In this document: positions 7,927 to 16,600 of the stretch, in pieces
Layout: each line of letters begins with the position of its first letter
Position numbering within the stretch: the first letter of the stretch is position 1
The notes under the pieces: model-generated
The model's input: the letters and a program-made list of their open reading frames with translations, nothing else
Database searches by the model: none
What the model was told of the DNA's origin: nothing
Translations under genes and position numbers: made by a program
Virus record (IMG/VR): IMGVR_UViG_3300044843_000942
Span: 1-29,923 of that record
Strand: one strand, 5' to 3'
Source: a virus
DNA length: 29,923 nucleotides

Positions 7927-9057
7927 TTAGGCTATATTAGAGTTTGGATCGAATGATATTTCTTTTATTTGATTTTTATCAATTATTGGATTTAATGATT
8001 GACGATTAGTAGCAATTATTTTATTAATACGATCAATTAAATTATTAACCGTTTTTCTCATAGCAGGAAAGCTATTAACTTCATTAGGTTGATATTTTAA
8101 AAAATCTACCATTAATTTTTGTAATCCTTGTTTACTTTGTAAATAGTCTAATGCTACATTACCATCAATATTAATGGGACGATTATCTTTATCTAAGACT
8201 CGTAAAAATGGTAAACGAATATCTTTTGATTGTTCTAAACGCTTTTGATCTGCTTCATTTAACATAGTCGGATCTTTGCCGGGTTCTACTGTCAATAAAG
8301 CTTTTGTCTGGTCTATATAGCTTTTATAGGCCGGATGATCTAAAATAGTTTTAGAATAAAAATCATAAAACTCAGTTAGTTTATTAACTAATTTAGTAAT
8401 AGTCACTGCTCTTTGAGAGAGATTTTCTTTAGTTAAACCGCCTTCTGCTACAGGATCTTTATAAGGAGGAATAGCTGCTTTAAATGCAGCTAAATCTGAT
8501 CTGGTAAATACTCGGCGATCATTAATTGAAGTTCCACCCAATGCTTCATTAGCTTCTACTAATGCTACAGCTAAAGCATACACATTACGAACTGCATTAT
8601 TAGTGCGAGTTTCCCAGCTACCATCTGGTAATTTTTCATTTATTTGAGATCCTGTTCTACGTAATTGATCAATAACATTATCTAATTGAATTAGATCTGT
8701 AGGTTGTTTAGATGACAGGGTCGTATCTCCCGGATCTGGAGAGTATTCATCGCCTCGTAATTCAGCATTATTAGCAAATTGTTCTACCAAAAAATCATTA
8801 AAGTCTCTTCTGGTATCGTTTTTATCAACTTCTTTTACTAGTTTACCGTTTTTATTGACAGGTACTGTTTTATATTTAACCGCTGCTGCTGCAAAATTTT
8901 GAATAGCTTTTTGCATGCGACTAATATCATTATTAGCTACATAGCCAGTAGGTTTAGATGACACGCTAGGACTGCTCTTTTGAGTAGAAGGAAGAGGAAT
9001 CGAGTCATATTCTTGGGCTATTTTGTTTATTTCTTGTATAATATTACGTTTCAACAT
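7927..9057 (-). CDS. Unknown virion-cluster protein with N-terminal KIAQE motif
   Basis: 376 residues, 4 bases after the upstream gene. The N-terminus 'IIQEINKIAQEYDSIPLP' (residues 6-23) holds the motif at 12-16 and then a Ser/Pro-rich, probably flexible stretch to about residue 35. The rest is predominantly helical and hydrophilic, without cysteine clusters or membrane segments. No family is recognised. Folded structure following a short motif and a flexible linker is consistent with a targeting peptide joined to a cargo or structural domain; inference only. Confidence 0.65.
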   Translation of the reverse strand: MLKRNIIQEINKIAQEYDSIPLPSTQKSSPSVSSKPTGYVANNDISRMQKAIQNFAAAAVKYKTVPVNKNGKLVKEVDKNDTRRDFNDFLVEQFANNAELRGDEYSPDPGDTTLSSKQPTDLIQLDNVIDQLRRTGSQINEKLPDGSWETRTNNAVRNVYALAVALVEANEALGGTSINDRRVFTRSDLAAFKAAIPPYKDPVAEGGLTKENLSQRAVTITKLVNKLTEFYDFYSKTILDHPAYKSYIDQTKALLTVEPGKDPTMLNEADQKRLEQSKDIRLPFLRVLDKDNRPINIDGNVALDYLQSKQGLQKLMVDFLKYQPNEVNSFPAMRKTVNNLIDRINKIIATNRQSLNPIIDKNQIKEISFDPNSNIA

Positions 9058-9061
9058 ATTA

Positions 9062-10336
9062 TCAAAACCAGTTTTTTATTTGTTGTAGCAAGTTAGAATT
9101 AACCTTAGAGTATACAGGTAGTTTTTTAAGCTCAGTGTCAATATGATTTAAAAACTTTTCAAATTCATGAATTTGATCTTGAAATTGATCTTCTGTTATT
9201 TCATTGTTCTTTATGTTTTCCAAACAAGCAGAAGCTTTCATCTGCATTTTTTCTATTTTTTGTTTAATCCAAAGTTTTGTGTTTTTCACCTCGGGCGTAT
9301 CTCCTAATTCTTTATGGATCTTATCCATTTTACTAAGCATTTTACTGTATTCGCCTAAAAATTCAATCCAGATATTGTGCTTTTTTTGCTGGTTTGTAAA
9401 AACTTTTACTTTTTCTTCGTTTTCTGGTTTTTTTTCTTCTGGCGCCTCCTTTGATTCTAATAAATTTATTTTATTCACTAACTCTATCGCTTTAGTTAAA
9501 TCAGAGCCAATTGGATTCATTATTGGTTCTACTATGCTCCAACCATCTTCCGAAATTCCTTTCTGGAACCCAGGCTTCAAGAAATCATAAAAATTATGAT
9601 AAACATTTTTAGCTTTTTTAAAATTATTAGCATTATATACGCTTAAATTATTTCTAATAATAGAAACAAAATTAGAAATTTTTTTTGTTGGTTCGTCAAG
9701 CCAGAGCGCGCCTAGTCCCAGGGGACCAGCTAACATCAGCGGCGCTTTCTCAATTTGTGAAGATAGGTGTTCAGTCGTATATTGTGAAGCTATGTTACCA
9801 ACTTTTTCTATTCGCTCTTTAATAGAGGCTACTAAAGAGCCTAATTCTTTTTTTACTTCTTCTAATGTTTTATTTTCTTCAGCTAAAATAACTTTCACTG
9901 CGTCAATAATCTCTCTATTAGCTAATTTACCCGTTGGCTTCTTCTCCACCATTTTTAAACTTTTTAATTGTTGATCAATAACCGTTTCAATGATCCCTAG
10001 CTCCCCTAATCCCGGCATGTGATAACTTCCCTTAGGATGAGCTTGATCAACCAAATCTTCTCCCGTTTCTTGAGAAGTTTGATACAAAGTATTAGCTCTT
10101 TTATAATTAAGTAATTTATGCTCTAAATCTCGAGCCTCTTTTTCTAAGCCAGATTTCTTCATCTCCGCACATAAGTAAATAACCTGCTCCACCAAACTAC
10201 CAGAAGTGGGCTCCGGGCTTTTAACTGATGCTGTTTTGTTTAAAGTTTCTGGCTTTACTAATCCCTTATCAAACGCTAATTTCTCTAATGAACGCATGAT
10301 GGCAGAATCTTCAAACTTAATGTGTTTAAAAGTCAT
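9062..10336 (-). CDS. Unknown coiled-coil virion-cluster protein with DQAH motif
   Basis: 424 residues and the first gene of the five-gene unknown block. 'LEKLAFDKGL' (residues 17-26) is the degenerate shared motif. Residues about 48-75 resemble the helical hairpin seen in the small proteins at 12009-13617 ('SGLEKEARDLEHKL'). Residues 95-112 hold 'LVDQAHPKGSYHMPGLGE'; the first part recurs in the phosphatase at 18817, and 'H-x-PGLGE' recurs in the fragment at 12765. From about 120 to the end it is strongly helical, lysine/glutamate-rich and probably coiled coil, with a short hydrophobic loop at 203-215 ('PLMLAGPLGLGALW'). No enzyme motif is seen. It is preceded by an 89-base gap with candidate promoter motifs. 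Confidence 0.65.
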   Translation of the reverse strand: MTFKHIKFEDSAIMRSLEKLAFDKGLVKPETLNKTASVKSPEPTSGSLVEQVIYLCAEMKKSGLEKEARDLEHKLLNYKRANTLYQTSQETGEDLVDQAHPKGSYHMPGLGELGIIETVIDQQLKSLKMVEKKPTGKLANREIIDAVKVILAEENKTLEEVKKELGSLVASIKERIEKVGNIASQYTTEHLSSQIEKAPLMLAGPLGLGALWLDEPTKKISNFVSIIRNNLSVYNANNFKKAKNVYHNFYDFLKPGFQKGISEDGWSIVEPIMNPIGSDLTKAIELVNKINLLESKEAPEEKKPENEEKVKVFTNQQKKHNIWIEFLGEYSKMLSKMDKIHKELGDTPEVKNTKLWIKQKIEKMQMKASACLENIKNNEITEDQFQDQIHEFEKFLNHIDTELKKLPVYSKVNSNLLQQIKNWF

Positions 10337-10370
10337 ATGGCCTCAATAAAATTATTTATTCTATATAATG

Positions 10371-10380
10371 CCACAATATA
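10371..10380 (-). promoter_or_regulatory. Candidate phage promoter motif TATATTGTGG
   Basis: On the minus strand this reads TATATTGTGG, 35 bases before the start of the 424-residue gene, with a TATA-like TTATATAG just downstream. A second copy (TAATATTGTAG) lies at 10418-10427. Similar ATATTGT words occur in other gaps of this operon. Activity is inferred only from recurrence and position. Confidence 0.3.
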
Positions 10381-10425
10381 GAAAGTTTCACTCATAAAAG
10401 ATAGTTTTTGTTACTCTCTACAATA

Positions 10426-11115
10426 TTAGTACCATAAAACTTCAATAAATGGTAAGGTGGGTGACGGTGGCGCAGTCACCATCCCGACTGCCGGATGAAT
10501 ATTGCTAGGTCTTCGGGTAGTTAACATTCCAATTTCACTCACATACAAATTAGCTCTCACTGGATATTGTTGATTCGTCTCATATTGATCAGTCTGAAAA
10601 AAGATTCTATCAAACCAGACCGTTACTCGACCTGATCCTTGAGTACTATCATCTCCCGGAATATTAGCCACATAATAAGTATAATTAACTATGGTTCGAA
10701 TCGCATTCGGTGTGCCCGTGCCAGTTAAATCAAAATTTAACGGAGTGCCCGCCACAAATTTAATAACTCCATTTTCCGCATTTAACACCACATCAATAGT
10801 AGAAGTAAAACTAGACGGCACAATATTCGGTTTTCTTAATTCTGCCTTAATATCAATCGGAGTAACGGTAGTTCCATTAGGTCCTGGTACCCCAACTGCA
10901 GGTACGACCACTACCTCATTCCACGATACGTTGGTAAAAGCACGAGTCTTGATATCATCAATAATGCCAATAGGAGCGGTGCCGTTGCTGACAGTGGCCA
11001 TGACTTGGTTGCCGATGACGGTCAGCTCCGCTATTTGCCCCGGTTGGAACTCAGCCGACGGATCCACAATAAACGACATCGGCAACGCATTGCCGGTTTG
11101 AACTAGCCTAAGAAT
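10426..11115 (-). CDS. Virion structural protein of the PGQIAEL family, likely ATT start
   Basis: About 229 residues if it starts at ATT 11115-11113, which follows a perfect GGAGG by 5 bases. The first standard in-frame codons, TTG 11085 and ATG 11079, lack any ribosome binding site, and the frame upstream of them ('ILRLVQTGNALPMSF') reads as protein. 'VDPSAEFQPGQIAELTVIGN', 'PIGIIDDIKTRAF', 'GSGRVTVWFDRIFFQTDQY' and the C-terminal 'IEVLWY' match, from memory, a virion protein family of giant phages. It is beta-rich with no membrane segment. The first ~50 codons are G+C-rich compared with the rest. The plus-strand endonuclease gene begins just beyond its 5' end, so its upstream region may have been altered by that insertion. 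The exact role in the particle is unknown. Confidence 0.72.
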   Translation of the reverse strand: MLRLVQTGNALPMSFIVDPSAEFQPGQIAELTVIGNQVMATVSNGTAPIGIIDDIKTRAFTNVSWNEVVVVPAVGVPGPNGTTVTPIDIKAELRKPNIVPSSFTSTIDVVLNAENGVIKFVAGTPLNFDLTGTGTPNAIRTIVNYTYYVANIPGDDSTQGSGRVTVWFDRIFFQTDQYETNQQYPVRANLYVSEIGMLTTRRPSNIHPAVGMVTAPPSPTLPFIEVLWY

Positions 11116-11190
11116 GGTGTCCTCCAGACTTTAATCTCTTTACAATATTGCATGGTTTTTCCTTACAGATATATATCTTGTTATCCAACC

Positions 11191-12012
11191 ATGGTAAGAA
11201 AAAAATATAATTCTACTGTTATTTCCCAGATAATTGATCTATATCAATCTGGATCCACTAGTTCACAAATAGCACACCAATTTAATTGTTCGGCTACTTT
11301 TGTTCTTAATTCTTTACGTCGGAATAATATTCCAATTCGTTCCACGACCCAATATACTACCAAATATTTAGCTGATGAAAATTTTTTTCAAGTTATTGAT
11401 TCTCAAGAAAAAGCTTATATTTTAGGATTTTTATATGCTGACGGCAATAATTATATTAAGCCACCACATCATTACGAAATTAGCTGCAAATTACAGGCAT
11501 TAGACAAATCTCATCTAGAAACAATTAGAGATATTATTTCTCCGACCAGCATCATTAAAGAAATAGATAATCCTCCTTATCCAGCTTGCCTATTAAAAAT
11601 AAATAATAAAACTATCTCTCAGCAATTAACTAACTTAGGCTGTACGCCTAATAAAAGTTTAACCTTAACTTTCCCTTCTTGGTTAACCTCAGTTGAGATG
11701 CAACAACATTTTATTCGTGGATATTTTGATGGAGATGGTTGTTTATACCAGAAACAGCCAACACCCACGGGCTATATCAATTGGGGCTGGCAAATAACAT
11801 CAACTCATGATTTTTGCCAAGGTGTTAAAAATATTATCCAACAACACTTAAATATTACGCCGAGTTTGCATTTAAGCGGTAAAAATACAATTACCACCAC
11901 ACTTTCGGTGGGTGGCAATTTGCAAGTTAAGAAGTTATTATCTTGGATGTATCAGGAGGCTACTATATATTTACCTAGGAAATATTCTAAATATTTAGAA
12001 TTAATTAGTTAA
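11191..12012 (+). CDS. Free-standing LAGLIDADG homing endonuclease
   Basis: The only plus-strand gene. It has 273 residues from ATG 11191 ('MVRKKYNSTVISQII'), preferred because the helix-turn-helix domain begins there; ATG 11152 is also in frame, and neither has a clear ribosome binding site. Layout: an N-terminal HTH ('STSSQIAHQFNCSATFVLNS'), first catalytic motif 'ILGFLYADGNNY', second motif 'FIRGYFDGDGCL', and a C-terminal 'PRKYSKYLELI'. Both catalytic aspartates are present, so the enzyme looks intact. It is homologous to the gene at 1-935. Its stop overlaps the stop of the convergent minus-strand gene in the shared TTAA at 12009-12012. Its orientation against the operon marks it as an insertion with its own expression. 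Confidence 0.88.
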   Translation: MVRKKYNSTVISQIIDLYQSGSTSSQIAHQFNCSATFVLNSLRRNNIPIRSTTQYTTKYLADENFFQVIDSQEKAYILGFLYADGNNYIKPPHHYEISCKLQALDKSHLETIRDIISPTSIIKEIDNPPYPACLLKINNKTISQQLTNLGCTPNKSLTLTFPSWLTSVEMQQHFIRGYFDGDGCLYQKQPTPTGYINWGWQITSTHDFCQGVKNIIQQHLNITPSLHLSGKNTITTTLSVGGNLQVKKLLSWMYQEATIYLPRKYSKYLELIS

Positions 12013-12533
12013 TCTGCATCTTCAAATAAATCGTCTTCATCGCTTTCTTGATCTTCATCTTGTAAATTTACTAACTCATCATCTTCATCTAATTCCATGG
12101 CGATACTTTTAAATAATAAGTCATCATTGGAGGGTTTAGGATCATTTTTTTGCGTTAATAAACTTTGAAAAGTTAATTCATCTTTGGCTGGCTCGGTTAA
12201 TAGACTGTTAAATGATAATTCTTCTCCGGGTTGTGGATGTTCTGGGTCTACTGGAGTTTTTGGATCATCTAACCACTTCATTATTTTTTGATAAAATTCT
12301 TCATCTGAAGACAGTTTAGCCTGATTAATATCTTGTTCTTGAGCAATTTTAGCTAAGATTCTTAATACTCGATCTGCTTTAGCGGTTAACCCAGCATCTT
12401 CCAATATTTCCATAGCAGAATTAAGATATTCTGCCGCTTTGACCAAATTGGTCATTGCTTGCTTTTTTTCATAAGGTTGCAATTCTTGTTGCATTCCTAA
12501 GACTAATTCGTGTTCTATGCTGGGTTTTGCCAT
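12009..12533 (-). CDS. Small acidic scaffold-like protein with helical hairpin and repeated LxFxS motifs
   Basis: 174 residues, starting after GGAGTAACG. Residues 30-68 form a helical hairpin ('VKAAEYLNSAMEILEDAG' then 'AKADRVLRILAKIAQEQD') shared with the two upstream neighbours. The second half is acidic and probably disordered. It carries three short repeats: 'ELSFNSLL' (105-112), 'ELTFQSLL' (119-126) and 'DLLFKSIA' (138-145), then an Asp/Glu tail. Repeated short linear motifs on a flexible acidic chain suggest multivalent binding to a partner such as capsid or portal; inference. No enzyme motif is seen. Function is unknown, but a scaffold or head-assembly role fits the position after the protease/scaffold gene. 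Confidence 0.65.
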   Translation of the reverse strand: MAKPSIEHELVLGMQQELQPYEKKQAMTNLVKAAEYLNSAMEILEDAGLTAKADRVLRILAKIAQEQDINQAKLSSDEEFYQKIMKWLDDPKTPVDPEHPQPGEELSFNSLLTEPAKDELTFQSLLTQKNDPKPSNDDLLFKSIAMELDEDDELVNLQDEDQESDEDDLFEDAD

Positions 12534-12541
12534 CGTTACTC

Positions 12542-12760
12542 CTATTTAGCCATTTCTTGAGCTAAATCTTGCAAGACTTCTGTTATTTCGTCAGCTTGTT
12601 GTAACATTCCAGCTTGATCAAAGATCTCAGCCGCCGCTTGCAAATAATCAGCGGCTTGAGCTAATCGTTTAAATCCAAACCTAGTTTCTACTTGATGAGA
12701 AACTAATTGTTTTTCCATTGAACGATAAATTTCTTCTGTTACATTAGTATTTTTAAACAT
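12542..12760 (-). CDS. 72-residue helical protein, LAQE-ended
   Basis: Almost the whole protein is the helical hairpin shared with its neighbours: 'RLAQAADYLQAAAEIFDQAG' then 'QADEITEVLQDLAQEMAK', ending right after the AQE motif. No ribosome binding site is obvious before ATG 12760, which lies 5 bases from the stop of the fragment at 12765, so translation may be coupled to upstream reading. It is 8 bases from the next gene. Real coding is supported by the clear similarity to two adjacent genes. Function is unknown, perhaps a small scaffold or core subunit. Confidence 0.6.
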   Translation of the reverse strand: MFKNTNVTEEIYRSMEKQLVSHQVETRFGFKRLAQAADYLQAAAEIFDQAGMLQQADEITEVLQDLAQEMAK

Positions 12761-12764
12761 TTAA

Positions 12765-12980
12765 CTATTGAGTCCAATCTTCGTAGTCTAAATCTTCATC
12801 TTCATAGCCATCATAATATTTTACTTCAGCAGACAAAGGTTCATAGCCAGGATAATCATCTTCTCCTAATCCTGGCACATGAGCGCCTAAATCTGCAGGT
12901 AAACTATCTAAAACATTTTTTGATAATGATTTATGTACACGAGCTACTACATTATCATTTTTGTCCTTAATTTCTACAAA
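12765..12980 (-). pseudogene. Possible broken or unusual-start small gene (71 codons)
   Basis: An open frame of 71 codons ends at TAG 12765-12767 and reads like real protein: 'VVARVHKSLSKNVLDSLPAD', 'AHVPGLGEDDYPGYEPLS', and an acidic Tyr-rich end 'DEDLDYEDWTQ'. It has no ATG, GTG or TTG start before these segments. A strong ribosome binding site with ATG (AAGGA, then ATG near 12950) is present but in the wrong frame, giving only three codons. Beyond the TAA at 12981-12983 the same frame continues with protein-like 'VSKASWNDQE'. 'H-x-PGLGE' also occurs in the protein at 9062-10336. Either a single-base deletion broke the start, or an ATT start (GAA-ATT near 12971) is used, or the assembly contains an indel. 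It is unresolved from sequence alone. Confidence 0.45.
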
Positions 12981-13005
12981 TTATTCCTGATCGTTCCAAG
13001 ACGCT

Positions 13006-13617
13006 TTACTTACTTTTTTTTTGAGAGGCTTTTTCTTTCTCAGCCTTTTCTTTAGCCATCTTATCTTTAGCGGCTTTTTCTTTGGCTAATTTTTCTTTTT
13101 CTTTAGCAGCTTTATCTTTAGCCATCTGCATATCTTTCTTTTCTTTTTCTTTGGCTTTTTCTTTAGCCATTTTTTCTTTGGCTTTGGCTTTAGCTTTAGC
13201 GTCATTCATATCAGCTTTTTCTTTCTTTTTATCCTTAGCCTTATCTTTTTCTTTCTTTTTGGCCTCTACTACTAAGGAGGCTAATTTTAAGCTAAATGTA
13301 GCAGTTTTTTCCATACCAACTGCATCTAAAGCGGCCGAAGCAGTGAGTAAGCTATCGATCGCAACATCAAAAGCAGCATCAGCTTTCATGTCATCATCTT
13401 TGGCATCTTTCTCATCTTTATCCCAAGCTTCCCCGACATCAGCGGCAGAGGTATCATGAGCATGAGAAGTATCATTGCAATCATCCGTATCGCAATCATC
13501 TTTTTCTTTTTCTTCAGCATATTTATATTGAGTATTGAACAAAGTTTTATACTCGGGGCTTTTTAAGGCTGCATCCATACTAGCAGCGACAAAATCTGAT
13601 ACACTATTTTTAGACAT
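13006..13617 (-). CDS. Lys/Glu/Ala-rich scaffold-like protein
   Basis: 203 residues, starting 5 bases after GAGGA. The N-terminal third is acidic and Asp-rich around residues 37-80 ('DDCDTDDCNDTSHAHD' is a possible metal-binding patch). Residues 84-115 resemble the helical hairpin of the downstream small proteins ('LLTASAALDAVGMEKTA'). From 115 to the end it is a long run of AKEK/MAKEK-type repeats, expected to form a single alpha helix or coiled coil. Highly charged helical proteins beside a prohead protease gene are often scaffold or core proteins. The frame ends in a run of nine A's (minus strand). One base fewer would change the C-terminus to '...KKVSKASWNDQE', so the end is uncertain. 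Confidence 0.65.
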   Translation of the reverse strand: MSKNSVSDFVAASMDAALKSPEYKTLFNTQYKYAEEKEKDDCDTDDCNDTSHAHDTSAADVGEAWDKDEKDAKDDDMKADAAFDVAIDSLLTASAALDAVGMEKTATFSLKLASLVVEAKKKEKDKAKDKKKEKADMNDAKAKAKAKEKMAKEKAKEKEKKDMQMAKDKAAKEKEKLAKEKAAKDKMAKEKAEKEKASQKKSK

Positions 13618-13647
13618 AATATCCTCTATTCAGTTTGTTGATTTTGC

Positions 13648-16600
13648 TCAGAATAATCTTTTGTTAGTCTTAGCAAATGCTGCCGATAATTGAGACCAAT
13701 CATCATCTGCGGATGTTGCACTATGAGTTTCGCCCGCACCAATAAACCCTACTTGCGGCATACGATGAGCAGACTTTTGTAACATTGGGTTATGTTGAGC
13801 GACGACTCTCTTTAAAGATTCAAATGACTCATCATTAAACTTCATAATTTCTTCTACTTGAGCTGTCACATGAATACGATCGGAAGCGCACAAACCACGT
13901 TCCACCATATCATAAGCTAATTCATAAGCTCTAGCAATTTTAACTTTATAGTTATTTAGCTCTTCTTCCATCTTAGCTTTCACATGCTCTTTAGCTAATT
14001 CATTAGCAAATTCAGAGCCACCATCTACTTGACCCCAGTATTTGCGGTAGTAAGCTACGGCATCTTTATCTAATCCTTCAGAGACTAATTCATCTAAATC
14101 TGATGGATCTAATTTGCCTTCCGAGACTAATTTGTGAATAGCTTCAGCCTCTTTACGAACCTTAGGTGGAGCTTTAGCCAAATCCATCATGGATTTGTTA
14201 ACTTCCGATAAGGTTTCTACATAACCTAAGTTATTAGAAGGCTTTACATCTAATTCTGTTTGACCATCAGCTAAATCATTAGCCTCATCTAACATATCGC
14301 TAAAATGAGCCCGCGACATATCTTGAACTTGACCATCATCTTGTTTACCTAAGGCATCAGCAGCTAATTTGGCTCTTAAGGCAGCGCGACCAGCTTTGCT
14401 ATTAAAGGCTTGAGATAACATTTCTGGCTTGAGTTGAGTTTCTGGCTTCAAATCTCCAGCCTTGAGATCATTGTCATCATCTTTATGATCATCAGCTAAA
14501 GCGTCAGCTTCCACTTCGCCTTCTTCTACGACAGTTTCAAATAATGATTTTTCATGTTCATCTTCCATGTCTTTATCTTCTTCCATTAAAGATTTGACAT
14601 CTTCTAATTCAGAATTAGTGTCAGAAATCATGGCCATTAAATCATCATCGCCATCGTTACTGCTATGTACGCCATCCATATTTTCTCCTTCAGCTAATGC
14701 TTCAAGTTCAGCTTCAATTTCTGCACGTTTGACAATAGCTTGAGTGCCACGAGCATACTTCACGAAAGCAGACATTAATTTGAATCCATCAGCCACTGCA
14801 GTCTTAGCTTCTGTTAAGGCATCTTCTGCAATGTTATTTACTAATTCTTGATTGGCTGTGGATACCACTCCCTTATCATATAATCCACTAATAAGATCTA
14901 ATTCTTCCGCATGACCATCTAAACTAGCTACCGCTTCTTTCATCGCTTCTGTTAACATTCCATTTAATTCTTTTCTAAAAGAATTTAATGTTTTGGTACT
15001 AAAGGAAGCTGCAGCGGCCATCTCGCCACCGGCGCCATCTACTTCGCCCATTTCAGCTTTTTCGCCTTCTAACGCGCGAACTGTTTCTACTAAATCAGAG
15101 CTTAAATCTCTAACTTTTTCAGCTAACTCAGAAGCAGACTCTTTGACATCGCCAGATTTACCTGCGTCTTCTACTGGATCTAATCCAGCTGGAGCAGGAG
15201 CAGGAGCCGGAGCCGGAGCTGCTTCAGCAGGAGGCGCCATTTCTTGGGTCATTTCAGGAGCAACTTGAGCGCTTTTAACTAAGGCACGAACTTTATCTAC
15301 TCCATGAGCTTTTACTTTTTCTAATAGTTTAGCTCCAAATGGTTTGGTAGCAATGTTGGCATATAATTTATTTGGTTTTCCACCAGATAATTCATTAACT
15401 GAAGCGCTCAAAATTAATTTGTCGCCACGATAAACTTCCCACGCACAATCACCTTTATTAATCGAACCGTCATTATTGCTAGCATAAGCAAATTTAGCAC
15501 TCAGGGTAGAGGCTCGGCGTAACATTTCTTTACGCTTTAATTCGTCTGCCATATCAGCCGAACTAGGACTAGGGTGTAATCCATCGACCGGGCCTACACC
15601 AGGGAAAGGTTTTTGGCCAACCATTTGCTTATCTTCTTTATCACGAGCTTGTTCATTTAACTTGTCAGCAGGATATTTGGTTTTACCAGGAGTGGGCTCA
15701 TTCACGCCGCCACCACCTTGGAAATAAGCTTGCTTATTCTCTAAGGCTGATTTAGCTAAATTAATAATGGCTTGTCGGCGAACTGCGCGCTCTTCGGATT
15801 CTGCCCGAGCTAACATTTTTTTGCGCTCTAATTCATTAGCAGGTTCTGCCGAATCTGGGCTGGGATGCATTCCATCCACGGGTCCAACACCAGGGAATCC
15901 TGATTGACCAACCATTTGTTTATCTTCCCGTTCACGTAATTGCTCGTTTAACGGATCTTTAGGATATTTAGCTTGTCCTGGAGTAGGTTCATTAACTCCA
16001 CCAGCGCCTTGGTAATAACCTTTCTTATTCATATTGTTTGTACCTGACATAGTTTCCTCTTGTGTATGTGTAGAAGTGTTTACTAACTTATCTAAGCTGT
16101 GTTTCATTTGGCTTAACTTGGCCTCAATACCTTTAGTGACCTCTTGAAGCTCAGCAATAGGGTCCACCCCTACTTTAGCGGATGCAAATCTTGCATGTGG
16201 GGGAGCCAATCCAGAATCAGCCGAAGAGTTAATCTCTTCTGGCAATTGATCAAATGCAGTTTCATTAGTATGTTCTTGCATTTTTTCTTCTTCATTTAAT
16301 GAAGATTGCAGTTCCTGGAAATCTGCAATAGCTTTTTCAACATCTTTTTTGAAATTTTCTAAATCACTAGAATTAACTTCAATATCAGTGACCGAAGCAT
16401 TATCTCTTTGATCCCCAACATTAAAACTCAAACGAGCGCTAAAATTATCCGCAAACTTATTTATTTCTTGTTGTTTGCTTTCTACATAAGAATTTAAAGT
16501 GTTAGCCGCCGCAATAATATGCTTAATGCTAGCTTTAGGATCTGCACCATTTACTACTATCGATAATTCTATAGGATTTAAATCTAAATTAATTTCTCCA

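Noticed and set aside
9204-9590. Plus-strand frame of 128 codons with hydrophobic runs
   Set aside because: Antisense shadow of the Lys/Glu-rich gene at 9062-10336, with no ribosome binding site and no recognisable protein.
12765-12983. Use of an alternative genetic code (TAA read as an amino acid)
   Set aside because: All long genes in the window end at ordinary TAA, TAG or TGA codons and have no in-frame stops, so recoding across one TAA is less likely than a lesion or an unusual start.
13009-13280. CRISPR-like or tandem DNA repeat array
   Set aside because: The apparent repetition comes from Lys/Glu/Ala codon runs in one protein; units are irregular in length and have no spacer structure.
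13082-13459. Plus-strand frame of 125 codons rich in Phe, Ser, Leu and Ala, looking like a membrane protein
   Set aside because: It is the exact antisense of the Lys/Glu/Ala-rich gene at 13006-13617; AAG/GAA/GCT repeats always give such hydrophobic shadows.
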